Assembly: GCF_000264995.1 (NCBI RefSeq)
Contig: NW_006767449.1
Span: forward strand, 544,314 to 608,313
Direction of reading: 5' to 3'
Length of the DNA stretch: 64,000 nt
Source: Punctularia strigosozonata HHB-11173 SS5
Lineage: Eukaryota; Basidiomycota; Agaricomycetes; Corticiales; Punctulariaceae
The position numbers were made by a program, and so were the translations under genes. How positions within the stretch are numbered: position 1 is the first letter of the stretch; every line of letters begins with the position of its first letter. Below the pieces are notes generated by a model. The model was not told the DNA's origin. It did no database searches and was given only the letters and a program-made list of their open reading frames with translations. Below are positions 44,302 to 54,656 of the stretch, piece after piece.

Positions 44302-46549
44302 ACTTTCTCTCACGTACCTTGAATTCACGACACGACAGCTCGACGAGAATCGCGCGGGCATTGGACATGGGATCTTTGGGGCTTTCTTAAGTGCTTCGAG
44401 ACGGATGCCACCAATGACAATGTACTTTCGCAGAGGGATTTCACATAAATTTCCCCATACGCGCGTTCCTTCTGGACGACCTATGCGTCCACTGCCATAC
44501 TAAATCCAGTAGCTGGCTACTGCCATCGGATAGGCTACAACTCGGTCTTCGATAGGATAAATATGATGATATCGTCACAAGGACTCGTGGCAGCGATGTC
44601 CTGAGTCTAGTCCAAACGTGCCGGCTCTAGCATATAAATTATTGAAAGATCTCCCGTGTGCTCTCAATGAGGTCGCGGTAGAGGCTTAGGCTTGGGCTTA
44701 ACGACGGAAGGTTGGTTTGTCGGGCCGACTCTCCTCGGCTATGATGCATGTCCATCGTGAGCAGTGGACTGGCGACAATGTGCACGATGCACGACCTCTC
44801 ACCGTGAGTGTATACCCGCCACCAATCACTGAATAATAGCTGGTTCTGAACTGTGATTCATCTTTAGTGGGGCTTTGACATGTCAGAACGGCAGGACAGA
44901 TCAAGGCGTATGACTTCACTCACGTTGCAACCACTCCATACGTTTGCTCACGTGCAAAGCAGGCAATCTCGAGCATCGTGAAGTGTGAACACGTCACGAG
45001 GAAGCAATATGCCCAGGTAATGGATGCAGCGTCGACGACGTGCGGTGCCAATGGACAATACTACGTGAGGCGCGAATGCGACACGGGGAAACAACAGCCT
45101 AAGTGCTGCGTTCAATGTCGACGACGTTGGTACCAATGAACACCACTGGGATGGAGTGAACGATTGTCCAGACCGCTTGTGCATTTATCTACAGCGTCAA
45201 TATTGGGTATCGGGGGCCCCGACCCATGCGACGTGCCCATAAATGATGCAGCACGCACAGATATATTCACATTGCCGCCGAACATGTACTTCGCAGCAGC
45301 TCGTATGAGTACATCTTTCTCAACTACAAGTGATCACGCCGAGGCGCGTTTCAACGATAGAGAGAGCTCTCGATATTCCACTCCGTGCAATGACGAACGC
45401 AGCTGAGCGTTGAAACGTGGGTCGAACGCTGCGGCAGTGTCGAACTGATTAGGTCACAGCTTTCGTGACTCTGTAATTTTTGGTATTGCCACTAATATTA
45501 CATCGTCAGGGCTGCTCAGTAGAGCTCTTATTCGCTGCGTACCTGGTCGGAACACGATGTCCCGGTGGTTGTCATTCAGTGTATCAATTGCTTCGCGTTA
45601 GCATCGCCACAAAGCCGGTTCGGTGCCTGAGATGGAAGTGCGTTATAGCCGTCAGCAATCAAAAGCAATTTGAAGAGCGTTATTGCCAGATCAATCTCAG
45701 GCTCATCCTTGGCCGGTGTCTGTGATGTGTCAGATCCCGACCGCTCAATAGTTCCGATACGCGCGTGTGAGCTCGGTCTTCTTGCACTGGACAATGATAT
45801 ATCACTCGGCGATGGTGACAGGCTTCCACCGCGAGCTATCCGATAAGTCTTCCGGCTTCATGTGGAGGCCTATTCTCTGAGCGCCCAGCAGCCAGCTCCC
45901 GATAGCCGAAGATGAACTATACTCGCCCGCCACCTTCCATCCAGAATGCTCAACACGCAGACCGATGATCGATGAGCGGTTGAAGCGATGGTGAAGAACC
46001 AGCGCCCTTGCAGCTGCGTTCTCAACCGGATCATGTACCATGTGCACTGAAAAAGATAAACATCATCGTTGGCCGCAATCTCGTGATATGCGCAGTGAAC
46101 CCACCGTTTCTCGACAGGAAAAGCAAGCACAGATGGATTGTTATCACGCCTGAGTTTGTAATAAATCGCTGAACAACGATCATCTCATGCTGCTGTCAGG
46201 AGAGCACGGCAAGTGAGGTACGTGAAGCCAACTGTGGCAGTTCTCCTAAATGTGCTGGACGCTGCTTTGAAGACGATTCGTTGATGGTTTGAACATTCGA
46301 AATGCGCATTATCTTGTCGCTGCCATATAGATTTCTAGGCGTGAGCATCATCAATGGTGTGCAATTCAATACATCGGGATATAAATATTCTTTAGTCCTT
46401 CGATGGCGTTTAGATGGTCTTTGATGGGCGGGCAACGTGTTGGCGTGCACAAAACTTTACCCTGAGTTCGCGCGGCTCACTCAGGGCCAGATACTAGACT
46501 CTCCTGTCGACGCATATAGCAATAAGCATTCGCCAAATTGATGTGGAAC
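44302..46549. other. Long region without a convincing gene
   Basis: Two diverged copies of a GTCGACGACGT...CCAATGRA motif lie near 45030-45055 and 45117-45140. On the minus strand near 45802-46130 two adjacent frames look protein-like (EKRWVHCAYHEIAANDD and HDPVENAAARALVLHHRFNR), possibly exons of an unrecognised gene, but no consistent splice joins them. The rest is AT-richer and shows nothing. Confidence 0.25.
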
Positions 46550-46842
46550 CGAGAAGAGCACGCACCCGCAACATAAGCATCCAGTTATGCAATCCGCGAT
46601 TCCCGCGAAACATCCCGTAATCGCTGATGCTCGCGTCAGCGGTGCGCCAATAGACGACAAGCCATTTGGACATGCGTACCAGATATGATACATTCAATAG
46701 CATCCGCGATGCACGACACAATCGCCATGATGGCGTCGCCGATGCAGGTAACGATTCCTGCTAAGCACGAGAAGATCACGCTGTCATGCCACTGAGCGAA
46801 TCCGACAAGAGGCTCGAGGATTGAGTGGGCTACGCACCCCAT
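46550..46842 (-). CDS. Small hydrophobic helical protein of a common Agaricomycete type
   Basis: The start MGCVAHSILEPLVGFAQ is at 46842. The body is a repeating Ile/Ala pattern (GIVTCIGDAIMAIVSCIADA, then IECIIS) near 46770-46680. A splice GTACGC...CAG would join it to CFAGIADCITGCLCCG near 46615-46555. Short proteins with this I-x-x-I repeat and a Cys-rich end are widespread in Agaricomycetes and are probably membrane-associated. Exon borders and the stop are approximate. Confidence 0.45.
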
Positions 46843-49391
46843 GGCGATACGACCAGTGTGGATATCGAGCGTGCATCCTTGTGAGTCTTGCTTCAAATAC
46901 GGATTCGCAGCTGAGCATGACGTATGCGAGGGAGGATAGGGCCCGAAGCATGGATATGCAGCTAGAGGTAATGACCACGAGTTTATCAGTGATGTCATGA
47001 ACTCACACGACGGCGGGGTTCCGGCCGTCGTAGGCTTTGGCACATACGCACGTTGAACCTTTGCGCACAGCGACGAGTTGATGCGGGGTGTATATGTTGT
47101 AGGCCTTCCTTTCAGGGTGCTGCTGAGCATCTGTAAGCTTCCGGAATCCAGATGTGAGTGGAAATGAGATTCCCTCACCAATGTTCGCCGCATATCCCTA
47201 AATCAGCCCTCTCAACGTACCCTTGCGCATAGATCTCAGGTTCGCTCGTGAATGGGCGGCAACTGCTTTGCGCACTGTGCCACGTCTTCACGTTGCCCTT
47301 CTAACGCCAGAGTTCTGATAGGCATACGACGACCGTCGCTCAGAGTCATACAGGCAGATCAAACGTGTTGCGAAAATGTGCACCAAGTGCTGTGGTAGGT
47401 AGGCAAATGCCGCCCTTGCGCTTGCTCATCGAACCGAGAGAGCCGACGGAGCAAAGCAGAAGACTCCAGCGGCGCAGAACCTCCCAAAAAGGACAGGTGG
47501 CGAACAGCCACCCCGCCCGTTACCCTTCGAGAACGGGTGCCAGGCCTTGCAGAATAGGCCGAGTGCTGATTGTATCCGATGCTTCGACAGTTGCATGCCA
47601 ACACGCTCGACGGAGACACGACACCCTCAGCTTGCTATCGTATCCTCATTGGGTATATATGAGATTTCCGAACATCTATACAAGAAAGAAAAAACGTGAC
47701 CTCATCGAGATCTTCCAATCTTCTCATTACCTAGAACAAACACAGAGTAACCGGATTATTGATGGCCAAAAACGGGAAACTTGCTATACGACGACGTTCA
47801 CGATGGATAGGCGCAGGTTTCAACAGCGATCCTGCCACGACCTGTCACGCCTGCGGGTAATAAGCCCAAATACGAGCTTCGTACGACATGCCCCCACGCC
47901 GAGAGCGAGCACGTATTCGTTGAGACGCGGCGCGCAATGCTCACATTACTCCGGCGTGGCAAGAACCGGGCATTGGATCAAACTCGCCGAATGGATCGGG
48001 CACTTACACCTGGTGCTTGCATTGACGAGCACTTACAACACTATGGACTTCGCACGTGGTTTCAGGTAAACGGTGGAGATAGGAAAAAAATGCACCATTC
48101 GTTTTCGCGACTGGTGGATGACTTGCGGGGTACGGCTAACAACGTTTCGTACCGCGCGAAAGCTCAGAGCCTCCTCATGGCAATGATTCATTCCAAATCA
48201 ATGTTGACGGGAGAGCTCTCGACCCTTTATCTGTGACTCCGTGAAACTGAAAAAGGGGCCCGACCAGAAACTCCTGATGATATGACAATGCCTCGTCTGT
48301 TTTTTTTTCTCGCACAGGACCCTTCACGCGGTCTCAAACATCAAGGGACATTGTTTTGCCAATTTCGTGAAGCATGGAAGTGGGCCTCGAGCTCGAGGTC
48401 TGCTCCAATGAGGGGATCTTGCGTAGACTCTAGCTCGATGCGGACGACCAGACAGGCTTCCCGCGCCCAGCCCAGCCTTGCCCGATTTCTGCTTCCGGCA
48501 TCGTCATTTTGGACGCGTAGGAACTTTCGGCTTTCCCGCTGAAGGACTCGTCGCCGGCCCTACATTGTTTGACTTGAAGGCGGTCCGGGTGAATGCCGTG
48601 CTGTCGCACGATTAGTCGTGCTCACCGCGGACTTCCCGTCGGGTTTGTGTAGCTTGGTATTAGCGCATGCGGCTTTTGTTGATGCGATTCTGTGGAGTCG
48701 GGCCGGTGAGCATGGATAACAACTCTCTGCTAGTTTCAGACGCCGTACGTTGAGGACATTTCGGACGGCTCGACGCGGAAAGCGACGCGTGCTTCTGGCG
48801 ACAATTCCATGTGTTCGGATTGTCAAGCAGCAGCGAGCTAACAGGGAGATATGGGGGAGCAGTATGAAGCGAAACGAGCGTATACGTACGGTCGCTACTT
48901 ATCTGCCGCAACTGCCCGGAACACTGGCAGTCGTGTTCCAACTGCCGCGGAGGCGTGTTGTCGCCAAAAGAAGAATGTAACGTCGAGATTCCCTGCCAGG
49001 GGCACCAGCCCATCTCTGCATTGAGTTCCTCCTTGCTACCGACCTTCGTAGACCCTGGCAAGTTTTCCACAGAGGGAATCCGGAGAAGATAATAGCAACT
49101 CACAACACGCGAGCATTGTAGAAAGTCCATGCCGCTGTCGCGGCGATGAACAATAAGTTATTTTGAGCGTCGAAACGCCGAAGAAGTGTTACCTTAAACC
49201 ACTGGCAATGGCCTGCATGATGCCGGTAGTTTCTGTATCACACACATGAGATTCATCGTACAACAATGAGGACCTAAATATTGCGTCAGCATGGGCGTTC
49301 AATCTCCAATCCTATCTCACCAACAACGTCCCCGTAGCAGGCGACGACATCACCTTCGAGAATTTCCGTGGACACCGTCGCCCATCTCCCG
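46843..49391. other. Long region without a convincing gene; possible old LINE-derived remnant near 47825-48236
   Basis: A frame near 47825-48236 (plus) contains TTCPHAESEHVFVETRRAM and TPGACIDEHLQHYGLRTWFQ. CPHAE-x-x-H-x-F resembles the Cys/His tail of non-LTR retrotransposon proteins or a captured fragment of one. It has no start and no partner domains. The rest (48.3-49.4 kb) shows no supported feature. Confidence 0.2.
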
Positions 49392-50252
49392 CTACAGCCG
49401 CTCCTCCCTGACCACCCTCCGCCCCTCCAGATCCGCCCTCCTCACCGGCTCCGGTATGCGATACGTGCTACACCTCCTCACCACCCCCACACTCCCCTCC
49501 AAATCGACGCCGTGCCCCTCCGACACGAACACGTGCTTCCTCGACCCGCCCGTCCTCACCGCCGCACCGTACACCCTCCCGTCCGTCCCCCTCACCTCCA
49601 CCACCTCCCCCGCTCCTCCACCATCGATCCTCCTAAACACCGCATCGTCGATCCCGACCTCCCGCAGCGCGAAGAACGTCTTCGCGACGCCGACGGTGCG
49701 GATATCGAGCGAGGCGCCGAGGTGCGCGGCGACGCCCAGGCCGCGCGGGTGCCACACGCCGTGGCCGTCGACGAGCGTCACGTCGGGCGGGTACAGGTCC
49801 GGCCGGTCCGCCTTCAGCATGGCGAAGAGCGCGGTGTAGAGCGGGACATCGCGGAAGGCGAGGTAGCCCGCGCAGTACGGTTCGCGCATCTCGGCGCGGT
49901 GTACGGCGGTATACAGCGGCGGGGTCGAGGGGGAGGGGGGAGAGGGAAGCAGGACGAGCGCGGCGACGGCGCGGTTGGAGGTGAGCGAGAAGGAGATGTC
50001 GATACCGGCGACGGTGCGGAGCGAGTCGGGGTCGAGCGGGGCGGAGGTGCGTTTGAGGAGGAGAGCGCGCTGCGTCGCGTCCCAGGAGGCGAGCTTTGTG
50101 GGGTTGATATCTTCCGTATGAACGCGGATGTGGTTTAACCCCGTGGAGGTGGGGGCACGGCTAGGCGGGTCGATGGGCGTCGGTGAGATCTCGTCTTCGC
50201 TGCCCGGACGGCCATCGACGGGCTCCGTAGAGGGCGCGAGGTGTTCAGACAT
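49392..50252 (-). CDS. Endonuclease V (deoxyinosine 3' endonuclease)
   Basis: An intronless frame of 286 codons from ATG 50252. The first ~70 residues are a variable extension. The core holds the family motifs in order: VAGIDISF with the first catalytic Asp, PYCAGYLAFRDVP (the PYxxGxLxFRE-like wedge), VDGHGVWHPRGLGVAAHLG with the second catalytic Asp and His, and RIPEPVRRADLEGRRVVRE at the end. The enzyme cuts near inosine; eukaryotic members act largely on RNA and the bacterial enzyme on DNA. The Glu of the usual FRE is Asp in FRD here. Confidence 0.9.
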   Translation of the reverse strand: MSEHLAPSTEPVDGRPGSEDEISPTPIDPPSRAPTSTGLNHIRVHTEDINPTKLASWDATQRALLLKRTSAPLDPDSLRTVAGIDISFSLTSNRAVAALVLLPSPPSPSTPPLYTAVHRAEMREPYCAGYLAFRDVPLYTALFAMLKADRPDLYPPDVTLVDGHGVWHPRGLGVAAHLGASLDIRTVGVAKTFFALREVGIDDAVFRRIDGGGAGEVVEVRGTDGRVYGAAVRTGGSRKHVFVSEGHGVDLEGSVGVVRRCSTYRIPEPVRRADLEGRRVVREERL

Positions 50253-50573
50253 CGTGTATTGGAGGCAAGAGAAATGCGAGTCTCGTCAGCTTCGTCTCAG
50301 ACTCTCGACGCGGTGCTCATTTCCGCTCATCATGGCAGTTCCGGACACAGCGGAGGAACCCACCGACTGTGGCTGTACGCGCGAAGCAACATCGGAGAAG
50401 CGCCCGATGTACAGCCACCATCCGCAACCTTATTTGCGTCTGCCCGGGGTCGAGCGCTCGTCGCACGTGCCCGAGGAGGTCGTGCAATGAGACCCGCAGA
50501 TAAAGATACAGAGCAAAGGACAACACGCGCGACGAGCACATATATAAGGTATTGCTTCTTCGGCAGTTCGTCT

Positions 50574-51503
50574 TCAATCCTCCTCGTCGTCCTCGTCGTC
50601 CGTACGCGCCCTCGCCGGTCCGGACGCATACCCACCCTCATCCTCCCGCTCGTCGTAATCCTGCTCCATCGCCTCCTCCCGCATCCCTCTCTCCCTCGCC
50701 GGCTCGGCCGCGTCCACCGTCATACTCTCCTCCCCCAGACCAACGCCCATCCCTGGCAACGCCGGCGCACCCACCTTCTTCCTCGGCGCCGCCCTCCTCT
50801 TCTTCGGCGCCGCCTCCGCGCCTCCTGCCCCTGCTCCGTCGTCTCCTATCGGCGCGACCTTCTTCTTCCTCACGCGCTTCTTCTTCTTCGGCTCCCCGCC
50901 GTCCGAGTCTTCGTCGACGTCGGGCGCGGAGGAGAACGAGTGGGAGGCCTGGGCGCGCCGCGATGCCGCGCCGGAGGCGGAGGACTTGGGCTCGATGGGG
51001 ATCGTGCCGCCCGCGGAGGGGTCGGGGACGGCTTCGACGATCTCTTTGAGGAAGTCGAGCATCTCGACGGTCTCGACCGCGTGTTTTCTGGGGAGTCGCG
51101 GTCGTGGGGGCGTACATGAGAAAAACCGCATCGGTTGAAAATGGGGGGAGAGGGGGGGAGAGGGGGGGGGGTTTGCGCGAGAACGTACAGGTGGTAGGCT
51201 TCGACGCGCTTCGAGCCGCGGTCGGAGGTGACTTTGGCGGCTTCGTCCACGAGCTGGCCGAGGAAGAGCTCGAGGGCTTTGGCTGCGGAGCGACAGATTT
51301 TTGTTGTTTGGGGGGGGGGGGGGAGCATAGTGCGAGTGTTACGGGCGCGGGTATGACCGACGAGTGCGACGACGAGGGGACGCACATATCACGATCGGTG
51401 TCGCTTGCGACATCTTGCCGACGTCTTCGTCTTTCTGCATTATCCGCTTGATCCTCGCCTGCACGCGAGCACGGTGAGCGATGAACACGGTTTGGTCGAC
51501 ATT
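50574..51503 (-). CDS. NC2 alpha / DRAP1-like transcription repressor subunit (histone fold)
   Basis: Exons on the minus strand give the histone fold ARIKRIMQKDEDVGKMSQAT, then PIVI|SKALELFLGQLVDEAAK, VTSDRGSKRVEAYHL and KHAVETVEMLDFLKEIVEA. This matches NC2 alpha (yeast Bur6), which pairs with NC2 beta (Dr1) and blocks TFIIA/TFIIB recruitment to TBP. The C-terminal part is acidic/basic and disordered (KKKKRVRKKK, EDEEDEED end) and longer than the fold needs. The intron inside the fold has a run of 14 C before its acceptor. The first exon is not resolved; the only nearby ATG is at 51503 but it is not in frame without an extra splice. Sld5 is transcribed away from it. Confidence 0.82.
51310..51323 (+). 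repeat. G14 homopolymer (C14 in the NC2 alpha intron)
   Basis: Fourteen G on the plus strand lie in an intron of the minus-strand gene. A second G-rich stretch (51147-51172) lies in the next intron. Confidence 0.9.
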
Positions 51504-52070
51504 AGCACAGGAGCGGGGGAAGGAAATGGGGGCGCGGAAGAGCGATGTAATAAATATGAAGAGGGCTGTAAGAAAGGCAGGGAAGGCGGCGGCACACCCG
51601 CAGGGCCCGGAAAGGAGAAACTGAGGCGCGCGATTTGCACACCCACCACCGGGAACTTTGTGATCTTGCTCCTGTTCTTCATCCTCGCGTTCTTGGCCCC
51701 CCGTTTCTCTCCCTCTGTCTTCGGCTTTTACGTGGTGGATCCTAGCGCGGTATGTTATGCAAGTCGAGCTTAGGGACCGTGCCTAGGGGGATCCTCGCTG
51801 CAGCGTCTCCCCGGTCTCACTGCAGTCCGTTGTGTATATATGCCATAAAGACGAGGACCCCGGATGACGGTGGCGGTGCTACCCTGTATATATAGTCTGC
51901 GTGCACGTGGGAGCTCTGGGGATAAGGCACGCGAGGACCGCTGGCACCCCGTAGATCGTTTGACGCGTCTCAAGTCCTCCGCGTTGATCTGATTCAAATC
52001 TCCAGTTTCCCCTCTTCCGTCTCGGTGGTACTCAATCGAGGGGCCGTACATATCGCGCTCGGACGATAAA
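51504..52070. other. Divergent promoter region of NC2 alpha and Sld5
   Basis: No other gene is seen. Two TATATA stretches occur near 51834-51841 and 51889-51894. Confidence 0.4.
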
Positions 52071-53365
52071 ATGTCGTATAACTGGGACGATGACGACTCG
52101 CTCATGGCCGCAGATGCGGACGCGCCCGTCGCGGGTCCATCACGCGCCGTCGCATCCAAGACACGCGCGGGCGGAGCGACCTTCATGAACCGCGTGCGCA
52201 GCGCGCCCGACGACGACGACGACGATCCGACGAACGCGTCGCGGAAGAAGCGACGCGCGTTCGTCGAGGCGAACGCGGAAGCGGACATGGACATGGAGAA
52301 GGAGTCCGGGGTGTACGGAGGTGAAGACGGGGAGGAGACGGAGATGCAGCAGCTGATCCGGCACTGGATGAACGAGCGGCAGGCGCCGGACGTGTTGCCC
52401 GCGCAGGACGTGCTGCTCGGGACCATGTTGGATCGAATACGGCGGCAGGTGAGGACTCGAGTCGGCGGCGCATGTGTGTGGCAAGAGCGTGGAAGCTGAC
52501 GGGGACGGAGCGCGCTTTTTAGTCCGACACGATCGCACTGCTGCGCTCGGACCCGGACTCGAGCGAGGAGGAGCACTTTCGGATCATGCTGGCCCAGACG
52601 GAGATCGAGCGCGTCAAGTTCGTCGTACGATCGTACGTGCGCACGAGGCTATACAAGGTGAGCTAAACTCTCGAGAATTTCTGGGTTTGTAAATGCCGCC
52701 TTTTACTTAGAGGCCTCCGTCGCCCTATATGCGCATATATGCGCGCCTATCTTATCTTTTTCCGACCTCATGAGCTTGCCATGGCTGACGCACGTCTGCC
52801 TTCTAATTAGATAGAGAAGTACGCCCGCTACCTGGTCGCGAATCCGGATCTCCAAGAGAAGCTCACTCAGATCGAGCTCGAACACGCCAAAACGTAACCC
52901 AATCTCCCCCTCTCTTTGCCGTGCTCTGTTCTTGTGGCCGTCTGACGCGATACACGATGGCTAGGTTCGCCAAGCTGACGGAAGCGCACTTCCACCAAAG
53001 CGTGCTCCAGGCGCTACCCGAAGAGCAGCGCAGGCTGACCGACCACGTCGCGTTTATGCCGCCCATGAGTCCGCGTTTTTTTTCCCCCTCTTCAGCTTGG
53101 TTGTCCGATCCTCAGTCATCTGACGTTTCGTGACAGTACCTGAACCAGACAAGACGCGTGCCGTCTTCGTGCACGCCCGGACCAAGTGCCCTCCTGTGCG
53201 CCTTCCCGAGTAAGCATCTCCTGATGGTGGACGGGGACGTATGGCTCGTCGTTGACTTCCCCTACCAGTGGTTCCGCGCTCGAGATGCAGAAGGGCCAGA
53301 TCTCGCTCACGCCGTACTACGTCATCGAGCAGCTACTCGTCCGGGGTGAGGTCGAGCTCGTATAG
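52071..53365 (+). CDS. SLD5: GINS complex subunit Sld5
   Basis: Sld5 is one of four GINS subunits of the CMG replicative helicase. Six exons: 52071-52448 (MSYNWDDDDSLMAADADAP to LIRHWMNERQAPDVLPAQD and LLGTMLDRIRRQ), 52523-52657 (SDTIALLRSDPDSSEEEHFR, EIERVKFVVRSYVRTRLYK), 52811-52893 (IEKYARYLVANPD), 52965 to about 53067 (FAKLTEAHFHQSVLQALPEE), about 53138-53211 (IPEPDKTRAVFVHARTKCPP) and about 53264-53365 (LTPYYVIEQLLVRGEVELV). Domain order and the final beta-domain match the family. The ~100-residue acidic/basic insertion in exon 1 is longer than in yeast. Confidence 0.9.
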
Positions 53366-53785
53366 CCGCTCGATGGCGAAGCGCTTGGGCAAGCGTCCGT
53401 GTCCCGGCACTCCCGCACAAACCACGATTTCGGTTACGCCGGCGTCAGGATCGTCGTTGTTCGGACGCTTCAAGCTAACGATCCGATCGTCATGACTTCC
53501 GGCAAACTGCTCTCATCGGAGCATCGCTTATTCTAGACGTAAACACGACTGGCCGCGGCCGTTTGCTGGCAAAACGTTTCGTGGACGGGGACAGCATTGA
53601 TGGGATATATTCTCCAGCGGGCGGACGATCGAACAACATGCACCTCGGGTGTCCTCCCAGACCGCGCCGTCCGTGGTCTGTTTCTCAACCCCTCCAGATA
53701 CTCCATTCGAGGCGCTGGAACAAATGCTCCCGTGTCAGCGTGTCACCGATCGCACGATCCTCATGCGATCCACAACGCGCTCACC
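53366..53785. other. Spacer between convergent genes
   Basis: Nothing supported. Confidence 0.35.
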
Positions 53786-53941
53786 TTATTCCAGTCCGGA
53801 AGTTCCGTCGAACGGGCACGGCGGGCAGCAGCACACCGGCGTCGAGCGCTCGTCGAGCTTGAACACGGGCGGCATCGCGAGCGCGCTCGAGGCGAGGGCG
53901 GCGAGGGTGGTCAGCGCGACGGCGAGAGTGGAGAAGCGCAT
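53786..53941 (-). CDS. Small secreted protein with CCCPPC motif
   Basis: 51 residues from ATG 53941. MRFSTLAVALTTLAALASSALA is a signal peptide. The short mature part (MPPVFKLDERSTPVCCCPPC) ends FDGTSGLE. KLDER may be a processing or turn site. Four Cys in six residues is unusual. The function is unknown and the gene could be longer if spliced. Confidence 0.5.
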   Translation of the reverse strand: MRFSTLAVALTTLAALASSALAMPPVFKLDERSTPVCCCPPCPFDGTSGLE

Positions 53942-54656
53942 CGTTAGACTCGCGCGTTGTTCTTGTGTTTGAGGTAGCTGTGCTTGTGTTCCGAGCTGCT
54001 CTCGTGTTTCCTCTCTTATAAACCCCCCGTGGACGACACGATAAGGAGCCGGAGGCATATACCTTCTCACGATAGACAGTTGATGGGATTTTGTTGGATG
54101 TGCGGCTGGGACGCGCCGGGCGTCGAATCCGGTGCTTGTCGCGGCTCGGGAGACTGTGCTGAGGTACCATCAGCGGTGCGCGTGCTTCTGTCAGAGTGAA
54201 CGGTTGCATGAACCTGCCACCTCGAGTTAAGATCTTGGTCATTGATCCCTGACCAGCGGTGTACGATACATTGCTGGAGTTGGGGTTCTGTCAAGTATCG
54301 ACCGTGCACTAAAGGATCGGGAAAACGCCCATTCTTAGAGCCAACGAAAGGTTACTCGAGCCAGTTTCAAGTACCCAGTTGGAAGGACCAATACATCAAT
54401 TGCAAGCGGGAACGGTAGAAAACAGACAACAAGCCACGAATTCGGTATCCTAGATCTACCTCCACTGGTACAGATCAACGTGTATAGATATATCCTCACA
54501 ACGTTCATGGACAATCGCCCTCCGCCAAGTGCAGAAGAAAATAACCGACACGCGACAAACAGAGCGACAGCACAATAGCAAACGAGAGCAACCAAAAAGC
54601 GACCATCAATGAAAACAAGAGGCGTGTTTTGAGGAGAAAATGGATCCAAGTTCGAT
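53942..54656. other. Intergenic region
   Basis: Upstream region of the small secreted protein and 3' flank of the next gene. No feature is supported. Confidence 0.35.

Noticed and set aside
47365-48069. 234-codon plus-strand frame
   Set aside because: Composition and lack of any domain suggest chance. Only the overlapping frame with the CPHAE motif was noted, at low confidence.
49368-50138. 256-codon plus-strand frame
   Set aside because: Antisense of endonuclease V, which has clear catalytic motifs.
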